The notes beneath the pieces are model-generated. The model was given only the letters and a program-made list of their open reading frames with translations, was not told the origin of the DNA and ran no database searches. From Duganella qianjiadongensis (GTDB lineage: Bacteria; Pseudomonadota; Gammaproteobacteria; Burkholderiales; Burkholderiaceae_D), in NCBI RefSeq assembly GCF_009857915.1, contig NZ_WWCM01000009.1:161299-225298 (forward strand): DNA of 64,000 nt, read 5' to 3'. Shown here piece after piece: positions 46,870 to 53,850 of this stretch; positions within the stretch are counted from its first letter, which is position 1, and each line of letters starts with the position of its first letter. The translations under genes were made by a program, and so were the position numbers.

Positions 46870-47493
46870 ATGAAACATTTACGCATCGTGGTTGTCAATC
46901 CCGTCATTCTGGCGGGAGACGAAGATGATCCGGCCCTGCAGGCCCAGTCCGAGCGCGCCCGCGCGCTGCGCATCGGCCTGCTGGAAGCCGGTTATGACAT
47001 CATTGCCTCGCTGCCGCCCGACATGTATCTGCCGGAGCGCATTGCTCAGCTGCAACCCGATATGATCATCGTCGATGCCGAGTCCGACGCGCGCGATGTG
47101 CTCGAACATATCGTCATCGCCACCCGCGACGAGCGCCGCCCCATCGTGATGTTCACCGAAAGCGAGGATACGGCCAGCATGGAGGCGGCCGTGGCGGCCG
47201 GCGTGTCGGCCTATATCGTGGCCGGCCTGCACAGCGAGCGCATCAAGCCGGTGCTGCAGGTGGCGCTGGCCCGTTTCAAACGCGAGCAGAAGCTGCTCGA
47301 CGAGCTGTCCGATACCAAGAGCAAGCTGGCCGAGCGCAAGCTGATCGAGCGGGCCAAGGGCTTGCTGATGTCGCGCCAGAACTTCAGCGAGGAGCAGGCC
47401 TACCAGCGCCTGCGCAGCATGGCCATGAGCAAGAACCTCAAGCTGTCCGAAGTGGCCCAGCGCATCCTCGACGTGGAAGACCTGCTGGGCTAA
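46870..47493 (+). CDS. nasT: ANTAR-domain response regulator NasT
   Basis: A 207-residue RNA-binding antiterminator for nitrate assimilation. The N-terminal receiver-like domain has D69 in MIIVDAESD; the C-terminal ANTAR domain (about residues 146-207) has the RKLIERAKGLLM and AYQRLRSMAMSKN helices that bind two-hairpin leader RNAs. It stands directly before two leaders carrying such hairpins (47657-47700 and 52376-52445), which are its evident targets. In other bacteria a NasS protein holds NasT inactive until nitrate binds; no nasS is seen here. Confidence 0.93.
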   Translation: MKHLRIVVVNPVILAGDEDDPALQAQSERARALRIGLLEAGYDIIASLPPDMYLPERIAQLQPDMIIVDAESDARDVLEHIVIATRDERRPIVMFTESEDTASMEAAVAAGVSAYIVAGLHSERIKPVLQVALARFKREQKLLDELSDTKSKLAERKLIERAKGLLMSRQNFSEEQAYQRLRSMAMSKNLKLSEVAQRILDVEDLLG

Positions 47494-47522
47494 GCGCCCC
47501 GGGTCAGGCTCCCGCAAATGAT

Positions 47523-47549
47523 GCACTGCGCAATAGCGGTGCGTTTTTT
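47523..47549 (+). terminator. Intrinsic terminator after nasT
   Basis: GCACTGC (47523-47529) pairs with GCGGTGC (47536-47542, one G-U pair), followed after one base by six T. It separates nasT from the nrt transcript. Confidence 0.8.
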
Positions 47550-47628
47550 GCGCCATGCTGCGGCACGGCGTGCTCATCCGCAACTCCTTTCCCTTTGCTA
47601 ATCCCTCTGGATAGCCTCTGCGGCATGG

Positions 47629-47646
47629 CTGGCACAGTCATTGCAT
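47629..47646 (+). promoter_or_regulatory. Sigma54 promoter of the nrt operon
   Basis: CTGGCAC (47629-47635) and TTGCAT (47641-47646) give GG-N10-GC, the -24/-12 signature of RpoN promoters. Transcription should begin about 12 bases on, near 47656, exactly at the foot of the first ANTAR hairpin. NtrC is the expected activator, but I found no clear NtrC site here. Confidence 0.82.
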
Positions 47647-47656
47647 AGTCTAGGAC

Positions 47657-47700
47657 AAGCGCAACGATGCGCTTATGCACTCTGCCAACGGCGGTGGAGT
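47657..47700 (+). ncRNA. ANTAR two-hairpin RNA motif (nrt leader)
   Basis: Hairpin 1: AAGCGC (47657-47662), hexaloop AACGAT, GCGCTT (47669-47674). Hairpin 2: ACTCTGCC (47679-47686), hexaloop AACGGC, GGTGGAGT (47693-47700, two G-U pairs). Both loops have A at position 1 and G at position 4, the defining feature recognised by ANTAR proteins. A terminator follows 16 bases later, and nasT is encoded just upstream. Confidence 0.88.
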
Positions 47701-47715
47701 ACACCAGACAACGAC

Positions 47716-47766
47716 GTCTACCGTACACCGAGCTTGAGGCTTGCGTGTGGGTGGACGTTTTTTTTT
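47716..47766 (+). terminator. Leader terminator controlled by NasT (nrt operon)
   Basis: GTCTACC (47716-47722) pairs with GGTGGAC (47750-47756) and ACAC (47725-47728) with GTGT (47745-47748), followed by nine T ending at 47766. It lies 30 bases before nrtA, so the operon is expressed only when NasT prevents termination. Confidence 0.88.
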
Positions 47767-47795
47767 GTGCAGACACGGACCAGACGAGGATAGCC

Positions 47796-49082
47796 ATGGA
47801 AAACAAGCAGACACCAATCGACGCAGCTCCCAAGACCGAAGTGAACGTCAAGCGGCGGGCAGTGGTGCAGAGCATGATTCATGGTGCAGGACTGGTAGCG
47901 GGAGGAAGTATGCTGGGATTGGCAACAGGCGGCGTGTGGGCAGCCGGTTCGGATAAACCGGAAAAGGAAGAAGTCAAAATCGGCTTCATACCCCTGACCG
48001 ATTGCGCTTCTGTGGTGATGGCCTCGGTGCTGGGGCTGGACAAGAAATATGGCGTGAAATTCGTGCTGAGCAAGGAAGCCTCGTGGGCCGGCGTGCGCGA
48101 CAAGCTGGCCAATGGCGACCTCGACGCGGCCCACGTGCTGTATGGCCTGCTGTATGGCGTGCAGATGGGCATAGGCGGCCAGAAGAAGGATATGGCCGTG
48201 CTGATGAGCCTGAACAACAATGGTCAGGCGATTACCCTGTCGAAAAAGCTGGCCGATAAGGGTGCGGTCGATGGCGCCTCGCTCAACAAGCTGATGCAGA
48301 CCGATAAACGCGAATATACGTTTGCCCAGACCTTCCCCACCGGCACCCACGCCATGTGGCTGTACTACTGGCTGGCCGCCAACGGCATCAATCCGCTCAA
48401 GGACGCCAAAGTCATCACCGTGCCGCCGCCGCAGATGGTGGCGAATATGCGGGTAGGGAATATGGACGGCTTCTGCGTAGGCGAACCATGGGGCCACCGT
48501 GCCATCATGGATGGCGTGGGCATTACCGCCACCACCACGCAGGATATCTGGCGCGACCATCCGGAGAAGGTGCTGGGCACCACGCTGGAATTTGCCAAAA
48601 AATACCCGAATACCTGCCGCGCCATGATGGCCGCCATACTGGAGGCAGGCAAATGGATAGACGCTTCGCTGGCCAACAAGAACCGCATGGCGGAAGTCAT
48701 CGCCGATAAGTCCTACGTCAACACCAGCAAGGATGCGATCGACCAGCGCATCATGGGCCGCTACCAGAACGGTCTGGGCAAGACCTGGGATGACCAGAAC
48801 TACATGAAGTTCTATAACGACGGGCTGGTCAACTTCCCCTATCTGTCGGACGGTATGTGGTTCATGACCCAGCATCGCCGCTGGGGCCTGCTGAAAGACG
48901 ATCCGGATTATCTGGCGGTGGCAACTGCCGTCAACCAGATCGATCTGTACAAGGACGCTGCCACCATGACCAGGACGCCGCTGCCGAAAAGCCCGCTGCG
49001 CAGCTCCAAACTGATGGATGGTTCCGTGTGGGACGGCAAGAACCCGAAAGCCTACGCCGCCTCGTTCAAAATCAAAGCCTGA
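47796..49082 (+). CDS. nrtA: Nitrate ABC transporter substrate-binding protein
   Basis: A 428-residue periplasmic NrtA/CmpA-type protein that captures nitrate or nitrite. The N-terminus carries a twin-arginine pair (KRRAVVQSM, R20-R21) before a hydrophobic stretch ending near WAAG, so export through Tat is likely. Family motifs include KIGFIPLTDCASVVMA and NMDGFCVGEPWGHRAI. GAGGA six bases upstream supports the ATG at 47796. First gene of the nrt unit. Confidence 0.92.
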   Translation: MENKQTPIDAAPKTEVNVKRRAVVQSMIHGAGLVAGGSMLGLATGGVWAAGSDKPEKEEVKIGFIPLTDCASVVMASVLGLDKKYGVKFVLSKEASWAGVRDKLANGDLDAAHVLYGLLYGVQMGIGGQKKDMAVLMSLNNNGQAITLSKKLADKGAVDGASLNKLMQTDKREYTFAQTFPTGTHAMWLYYWLAANGINPLKDAKVITVPPPQMVANMRVGNMDGFCVGEPWGHRAIMDGVGITATTTQDIWRDHPEKVLGTTLEFAKKYPNTCRAMMAAILEAGKWIDASLANKNRMAEVIADKSYVNTSKDAIDQRIMGRYQNGLGKTWDDQNYMKFYNDGLVNFPYLSDGMWFMTQHRRWGLLKDDPDYLAVATAVNQIDLYKDAATMTRTPLPKSPLRSSKLMDGSVWDGKNPKAYAASFKIKA

Positions 49083-49093
49083 AAGGGAATGCC

Positions 49094-49975
49094 ATGAACG
49101 CCATGCTGAAACCCGAAACCGCACTACCCGTGGAGGTGCCGGTGCGCCGTCCGCGCACTGCGCTCAAGGTCAACTCGGTGGCCCGCGCACGCGAGCAGAT
49201 GTCGGCAGCAGCCATCAAGGTGATTGCGCCGCTGCTGGGCGCGGCCTTGCTGGTGCTGGTCTGGCAGATCATCACCATCAAGAACACCAGCTTCCCTACG
49301 CCGCTGGCGACCTGGCACGAAGCGGTGACGCTGTTCTCCGACCCGTTCTACCGCAACAGCCCGAACGATCAGGGCATAGGCTGGAATATCCTCGCCTCGC
49401 TGCAGCGCGTGGCGGTGGGCTTCGGTCTGGCCGCGCTGGTGGGCATACCGCTGGGCTTTCTGATCGGACGTGTGCCTTTCGTCGGCAGCATGGTAGGCCC
49501 GATGATCAGCCTGCTCAAGCCTGTCTCGCCGCTGGCCTGGCTGCCTATCGGCCTGCTGGTGTTCAAGTCGGCCAATCCGGCGGCCATCTGGTCGATCTTC
49601 ATCTGCTCGATCTGGCCGATGATTATCAACACTGCCGTGGGCGTGCAGCGCGTGCCGCAAGACTATATGAACGTGGCGCGCGTGCTCAATCTGTCCGAGT
49701 GGAAGGTGCTGACCAAGATACTGCTGCCATCGGCCCTGCCATACATCCTCACCGGCGTGCGCCTGTCCATCGGCACTGCATGGCTGGTGATCGTGGCGGC
49801 GGAAATGCTGACCGGCGGCGTAGGTATCGGCTTCTGGGTATGGGACGAGTGGAATAACCTGAATGTACCGCACATCATCATCGCGATTGTGGCGATCGGC
49901 GTGGTGGGCTTGCTGCTGGAGCAGGCACTGGTCGCACTGGCACGCGCATTCAGCTACGAACAGGTAGCCAACTAA
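49094..49975 (+). CDS. nrtB: Nitrate ABC transporter permease
   Basis: A 293-residue inner-membrane permease with about six membrane segments. The EAA loop region is YMNVARVLNLSEWKVLTKILLPSALPYI. SLLKPVSPLAWLPIGLLVF and GIGFWVWDEWNNLNVPHI are typical of NrtB/SsuC-type permeases. It starts 11 bases after nrtA with AAAGGGA upstream. Confidence 0.93.
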   Translation: MNAMLKPETALPVEVPVRRPRTALKVNSVARAREQMSAAAIKVIAPLLGAALLVLVWQIITIKNTSFPTPLATWHEAVTLFSDPFYRNSPNDQGIGWNILASLQRVAVGFGLAALVGIPLGFLIGRVPFVGSMVGPMISLLKPVSPLAWLPIGLLVFKSANPAAIWSIFICSIWPMIINTAVGVQRVPQDYMNVARVLNLSEWKVLTKILLPSALPYILTGVRLSIGTAWLVIVAAEMLTGGVGIGFWVWDEWNNLNVPHIIIAIVAIGVVGLLLEQALVALARAFSYEQVAN

Positions 49976-49990
49976 GGAAAGGCGGACATC

Positions 49991-50797
49991 ATGGACGACG
50001 CAAAATTCATCGATATCGAAGGCGTGGAGATGGTGTTCCACACCAAGAAGGGGGTATTCCATGCCCTGCGCGAGATTAACCTGAAAGTACGCAAGGGCGA
50101 GTTCATTACGCTGATCGGCCACTCGGGCTGCGGCAAATCCACCCTGCTCAATCTGATCGCCGGTCTGACCCGCCCCACGGAAGGCGTGCTGCTGTGCGCT
50201 AATCGCGAGATCGCCGGTCCCTCGCCCGAGCGTGCCGTAGTGTTCCAGAACCACTCGCTGCTGCCGTGGCTGACCTGCTATGAAAACATCCATCTCGGCG
50301 TGGAGCGCGTGTTCGGCAAGACGGAAACCCCGGCCCAGCTGCGCGAACGCACCATGCGTGCGCTGGCGCTGGTGGGGCTGACGGCGGCCGAAAGCAAACG
50401 CCCGCACGAGATTTCCGGCGGCATGAAGCAGCGCGTGGGCATAGCCCGTGCGCTGGCGATGGAGCCGAAAGTATTGCTGATGGACGAACCGTTCGGCGCA
50501 CTCGATGCGCTGACCCGCGCCCACCTGCAGGATGAGCTGCTGAAGATTGTGGCCGCCACCCAGTCCACCGTGGTGATGGTAACGCACGATGTGGACGAAG
50601 CCGTGCTGCTGTCGGACCGCATCGTCATGCTGACCAATGGCCCGGCTGCCACCATCGGCGAAATCGTCGATGTGCAGCTGGCGCATCCGCGCGACCGCGT
50701 GGCGCTGGCGCAGGATGCGCGCTATGCCGAATACCGCAGCGCGGTACTGGAATTCCTGTATCGCAAACAGGCCCACCCTGCCAAAGAGGCAGCATAA
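49991..50797 (+). CDS. nrtD: Nitrate ABC transporter ATP-binding protein
   Basis: A 268-residue single-domain ABC ATPase that powers NrtAB. Walker A is [13 protein letters not shown] (about residues 42-54), the signature [15 protein letters not shown], Walker [13 protein letters not shown], and the H-loop [10 protein letters not shown]. It lacks the extra NrtA-like domain of cyanobacterial NrtC, so regulation by substrate must come from elsewhere. Confidence 0.94.
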   Translation: MDDAKFIDIEGVEMVFHTKKGVFHALREINLKVRKGEFITLIGHSGCGKSTLLNLIAGLTRPTEGVLLCANREIAGPSPERAVVFQNHSLLPWLTCYENIHLGVERVFGKTETPAQLRERTMRALALVGLTAAESKRPHEISGGMKQRVGIARALAMEPKVLLMDEPFGALDALTRAHLQDELLKIVAATQSTVVMVTHDVDEAVLLSDRIVMLTNGPAATIGEIVDVQLAHPRDRVALAQDARYAEYRSAVLEFLYRKQAHPAKEAA

Positions 50798-51468
50798 TGG
50801 GCGCGCCGGATTATGCTGCAGCGCTGGCAGCTAAATCAGCGCGGCCGCTGTCGGGAGAAGTATTTGGTGCGATGATCAACCTGTCCGGCCGCCGCCGCTT
50901 TACTTCGCAGCGTATCGTGCTGTATGCGCTGCTGGCATTGCAGGGGGAAGAGGCCAGTCTGGCCGTGGCACGCGAAGCACTGGGCCTGTTCCGTAAAGCC
51001 CACTTTGCCTTGCTGGAGGAGGCCGATGGACTGCCGGGCGTATTCTGTCCCGAGCTGTATAAGGCCTATTTCGGTCAGGACGAAGGCGACCGCAAGATCC
51101 GCGACTTTGCCGATCTGGCCGAGCGCACCTTGCGCGCCATCGAAGCCGGCGCGGTCGAGGCGCAGGCCCTGCAGGCCGAACTGGTGCAGCAGACCACGCC
51201 CACGCTGGCGGTGCTGAACCACATCACTGGCATCTACGAGGAGCAGTCGCGCCTGCACGCGCGCCAGATGAAGCGCCAGCTGCGCAGCGTGATCAGCGAT
51301 ATCGAAACGATCAACCGCGAAGCGCGCATGGTGGCTTTCAATGCCCGCATCGTGGCAGCAAGGGCCGGGCGGGCAGGGGTGGAGTTTTCCGTGGTGGCGG
51401 GCGTGATGTCCAACATCTCGGGCGAAATCGACCAGATGATCGCGACGGCGCTGGCCGCAGCAGAATAG
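50797..51468 (+). CDS. Soluble PilJ-like / MCP-hairpin protein, candidate nitrate sensor
   Basis: A 223-residue protein with no signal peptide or membrane segment. Residues 27-39 (INLSGRRRFTSQR) match the core of the PilJ/NarX-type nitrate-sensing bundle. Residues 172-215 (INREARMVAFNARIVAARAG... SVVAGVMSNISGEI) resemble the signalling tip of methyl-accepting chemotaxis proteins. Its start overlaps the nrtD stop by one base. A link between nitrate sensing and NasT or transport is an attractive inference because no NasS gene is present; chemotaxis is the alternative. Domain calls are by eye. Confidence 0.72.
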   Translation: MGAPDYAAALAAKSARPLSGEVFGAMINLSGRRRFTSQRIVLYALLALQGEEASLAVAREALGLFRKAHFALLEEADGLPGVFCPELYKAYFGQDEGDRKIRDFADLAERTLRAIEAGAVEAQALQAELVQQTTPTLAVLNHITGIYEEQSRLHARQMKRQLRSVISDIETINREARMVAFNARIVAARAGRAGVEFSVVAGVMSNISGEIDQMIATALAAAE

Positions 51469-51478
51469 GGAGAGCAGC

Positions 51479-52246
51479 ATGGGCAAAGTGACACTGGTAG
51501 GCGCAGGGCCGGGCGATCCGGAGCTGCTGACCATCAAGGCGGTGCGCGCCATACAGCAGGCCGATGTGGTGCTGATCGATGATCTGGTCAATCCGGCCAT
51601 CATGGATTACGCACCGGCCACGGCGCGGGTGATACAGGTGGGTAAGCGCGGCGGCTGTGCTTCCACGCCGCAGGAATTCATCGAACGGCTGATGGTGGCC
51701 GAAGCGCGCGCCGGCCAGCAGGTCGTGCGCCTGAAGGGGGGCGACCCGTATCTGTTCGGGCGTGGCGGCGAGGAGCGCGCCACCCTGCAGGCGCATGGCA
51801 TACAGGTCGAAGTAGTGCCCGGCATTAGCAGCGGTGTGGCAGCACCGGCCAGCATAGGCGTGCCGCTGACCCACCGTGACTGGAGCCAGGGCGCGATTTT
51901 CGTTACCGGCCATGGCAAGGATGAACAGTCCGAACCCAACTGGGCGGCGCTGGCTCAAAGCGGTTTGACGCTGGTGATCTATATGGGCGTGGCGCGGGTG
52001 GAGTCGATACAGGCAGGCCTGCTGGCCGGCGGTGCGGCGCTCTCGCTTCCTGTCGCAGTGGTGCAGTCGGCCACGCGCGCGCAGCAGCGCCAGATTGTGA
52101 CCACGCTGGGCCAGCTGCCGCAGGCGCTGCGCGATAGTGGCCTGGGTAGTCCCAGCATCATCGTCATCGGCGATGTGGTGCGCTGTGCCGAGGCATGGCA
52201 GGAACTGGTACAGGCGCCTGCCTGCACCGCGGTAATGCACCGATAA
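51479..52246 (+). CDS. cobA: Uroporphyrinogen-III C-methyltransferase
   Basis: A 255-residue SUMT enzyme that methylates uroporphyrinogen III to precorrin-2, the first step to siroheme, the cofactor of NirB. Motifs are VGAGPGDPELLTIKA at the N-terminus and VRLKGGDPYLFGRGGEE near 80-97. It is not fused to a CysG dehydrogenase/ferrochelatase domain, so the remaining siroheme steps are encoded elsewhere. It ends the nrt unit. Confidence 0.95.
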   Translation: MGKVTLVGAGPGDPELLTIKAVRAIQQADVVLIDDLVNPAIMDYAPATARVIQVGKRGGCASTPQEFIERLMVAEARAGQQVVRLKGGDPYLFGRGGEERATLQAHGIQVEVVPGISSGVAAPASIGVPLTHRDWSQGAIFVTGHGKDEQSEPNWAALAQSGLTLVIYMGVARVESIQAGLLAGGAALSLPVAVVQSATRAQQRQIVTTLGQLPQALRDSGLGSPSIIVIGDVVRCAEAWQELVQAPACTAVMHR

Positions 52247-52253
52247 AGTGCGC
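52236..52253. promoter_or_regulatory. Candidate NtrC-binding site
   Basis: TGCACCGATAAAGTGCGC contains GCAC-N7-GTGC, the half-site arrangement of NtrC operators. It lies about 110 bases upstream of the sigma54 promoter at 52347, the usual enhancer distance, and overlaps the cobA stop. Confidence 0.5.
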
Positions 52254-52255
52254 GC

Positions 52256-52285
52256 CTGCACCGCCAGCTAGCAGTTGCGGTGCAG
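52256..52285. other. Perfect inverted repeat after cobA
   Basis: CTGCACCGC (52256-52264) and GCGGTGCAG (52277-52285) are exact complements around a 12-base loop, with no T tract. It may end the nrt-cobA message or contribute half-sites (TGCACC, GGTGCA) to NtrC binding. Confidence 0.5.
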
Positions 52286-52346
52286 TGGCAGGGCTGAATC
52301 AGGCCGCAGCGCCTGACTTCCCTCTGAGACCGTGGTTCTGCGAAGG

Positions 52347-52362
52347 TGGCACGGCTCTTGCA
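52347..52362 (+). promoter_or_regulatory. Sigma54 promoter of the nitrate/nitrite reductase operon
   Basis: TGGCACG (52347-52353), four bases, TTGCA (52358-52362): a full match to the RpoN consensus with GG-N10-GC. Predicted start near 52373, three bases before the first ANTAR hairpin. Confidence 0.92.
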
Positions 52363-52375
52363 ATACTCAGGGTAA

Positions 52376-52445
52376 GGGATCAACGGCGATCCCCCCGAAT
52401 ACAACGCTGGCCTAAAGACGGGCTGGCAGGACAACGGCGTCCGCC
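52376..52445 (+). ncRNA. ANTAR two-hairpin RNA motif (reductase operon leader)
   Basis: Hairpin 1: GGGATC (52376-52381), loop AACGGC, GATCCC (52388-52393). Hairpin 2: GGC-A-GGAC (52425-52432), loop AACGGC, GTCCGCC (52439-52445) with one bulged A. Both loops carry A1 and G4. The 3' arm of hairpin 2 shares bases 52442-52445 with the following terminator stem, so the two structures exclude each other. Confidence 0.9.
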
Positions 52446-52490
52446 CAACCCGGTCTTGGTGACCGTGGTTGCGCGGGCGCCTTTTTGTTT
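52442..52490 (+). terminator. Leader terminator controlled by NasT (reductase operon)
   Basis: CGCC-CAACC-CGGTC (52442-52455) pairs with GACCG (52461-52465), GGTTG (52467-52471) and GGCG (52476-52479), with one small bulge on the 3' side and a four-base one further out; CC and a T-rich tract (TTTTTGTTTT) follow. It lies 18 bases before the transporter start codon. Confidence 0.85.
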
Positions 52491-52507
52491 TCTGAACGGG
52501 ATAGAAA

Positions 52508-53827
52508 ATGGCCAGCAAAGCTCACAGCATCCAACTCTTCACCATGTCGTCGCCTTCGATGCGGGCGTTCCATCTGACGTGGATGGCATTCTTCGTCTGC
52601 TTCTTCGCGTGGTTTGCCTGCGCACCGCTGATGCCGGTCATTAAAGGCGAATTCGGTCTGAGCGTGGCCCAGATTGCCAACATCAATATCGCTGCCGTGG
52701 CTATTACCATCCTCGTGCGTCTGATCGTCGGCCCCTTGTGCGACCACTTCGGCCCGCGTCTGACCTATACCGGCCTGCTGCTGGTCGGCGCCATCCCTGT
52801 AATCGGCGTGGCCTTCGCCCAGAGCTACGAGAGCTTTTTGTTCTTCCGTCTCGGTATCGGCGCGGCCGGTGCCAGCTTCGTCATCACCCAGTACCACACC
52901 TCGGTGATGTTCGGTCCTAAAGTAGTGGGCACGGCCAACGCGGCGGCTGCCGGCTGGGGCAATGCAGGCGGCGGTGTAGCGCAAGCCGTGATGCCGCTGC
53001 TGATGGCTGCCATGATCATGCTGGGCGTGAGCGAAACGCTGGGCTGGCGCGCGGCCCTGATCGTACCGGGTGTACTGATGATCATCATGGCGGGCGTGTA
53101 CTACCGCTATACGCAGGATTGCCCGCAAGGGAACTATCTGGAACTGCGCGCTGCCGGCATCGCCATCGAAGGCGGCAAATACGGCGATGCCAAAGGCGGT
53201 GCCTGGGATAGCTTCAAGCGTGCTGCCGGCAATCACCGCGTCTGGCTGCTGTTCATCACCTACGGTGCCTGCTTCGGCATCGAGATATTCATCCACAACA
53301 TCGCCGCTATCTACTACGTCGATCACTTCAAGCTGTCGCTGGCGCAAGCTGGCATGGCAGCCGGCAGTTTCGGTCTGCTGGCGCTGTTCGGCCGTGCGCT
53401 CGGCGGCTGGGCGTCGGACAAGCTGGCCGCCAATGGCTCGCTGAACAAGCGCATCACCCTGCTGTTCGTGCTGATGCTGGGCGAAGGCGCAGGCCTGCTG
53501 ATGTTTTCTCATGCTGGAGAAGTAACGCTGGCAATTGCCGCCATGCTGGTATTCGGCCTGTTCACCCACATGGCTTGCGGCGCTACCTACGCCATCGTGC
53601 CTTTCGTCGACAAGCGCGCTCTCGGCGGCGTGGCCGGCATCATCGGCGCTGGCGGCAATGTGGGCGCGGTGGCGGCAGGCTTCCTGATGAAAGGTCTGGG
53701 CAATACCCAGCAGACCCTGACGGTGCTGGGCATGCTGGTTGCCGCATCGGCCGTGTGCGCACTGGCCGCGCGCTTCAGCGCAAGCACGGAAGAAGCATCC
53801 ATCGTCGCCGCCAAGCTGGCAGCCTGA
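52508..53827 (+). CDS. Nitrate/nitrite MFS transporter (NarK/NasA type)
   Basis: A 439-residue twelve-segment transporter of the nitrate-nitrite porter family. Signatures include HLTWMAFFVCFFAWFACAPL and glycine-rich GWGNAGGGVAQAVMP and GIIGAGGNVGAVAAGF, the two nitrate motifs. It heads the reductase operon behind the second ANTAR leader, giving the cell both a secondary and an ABC nitrate uptake route. Confidence 0.94.
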   Translation: MASKAHSIQLFTMSSPSMRAFHLTWMAFFVCFFAWFACAPLMPVIKGEFGLSVAQIANINIAAVAITILVRLIVGPLCDHFGPRLTYTGLLLVGAIPVIGVAFAQSYESFLFFRLGIGAAGASFVITQYHTSVMFGPKVVGTANAAAAGWGNAGGGVAQAVMPLLMAAMIMLGVSETLGWRAALIVPGVLMIIMAGVYYRYTQDCPQGNYLELRAAGIAIEGGKYGDAKGGAWDSFKRAAGNHRVWLLFITYGACFGIEIFIHNIAAIYYVDHFKLSLAQAGMAAGSFGLLALFGRALGGWASDKLAANGSLNKRITLLFVLMLGEGAGLLMFSHAGEVTLAIAAMLVFGLFTHMACGATYAIVPFVDKRALGGVAGIIGAGGNVGAVAAGFLMKGLGNTQQTLTVLGMLVAASAVCALAARFSASTEEASIVAAKLAA

Positions 53828-53850
53828 AACACATTAGAGGAACGGGAATC

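Noticed and set aside
47523..47542. NtrC-binding site from GCAC...GTGC before the nrt promoter
   Set aside because: The half-sites are 12 bases apart rather than 7 and the structure is followed by six T, so it is the nasT terminator.
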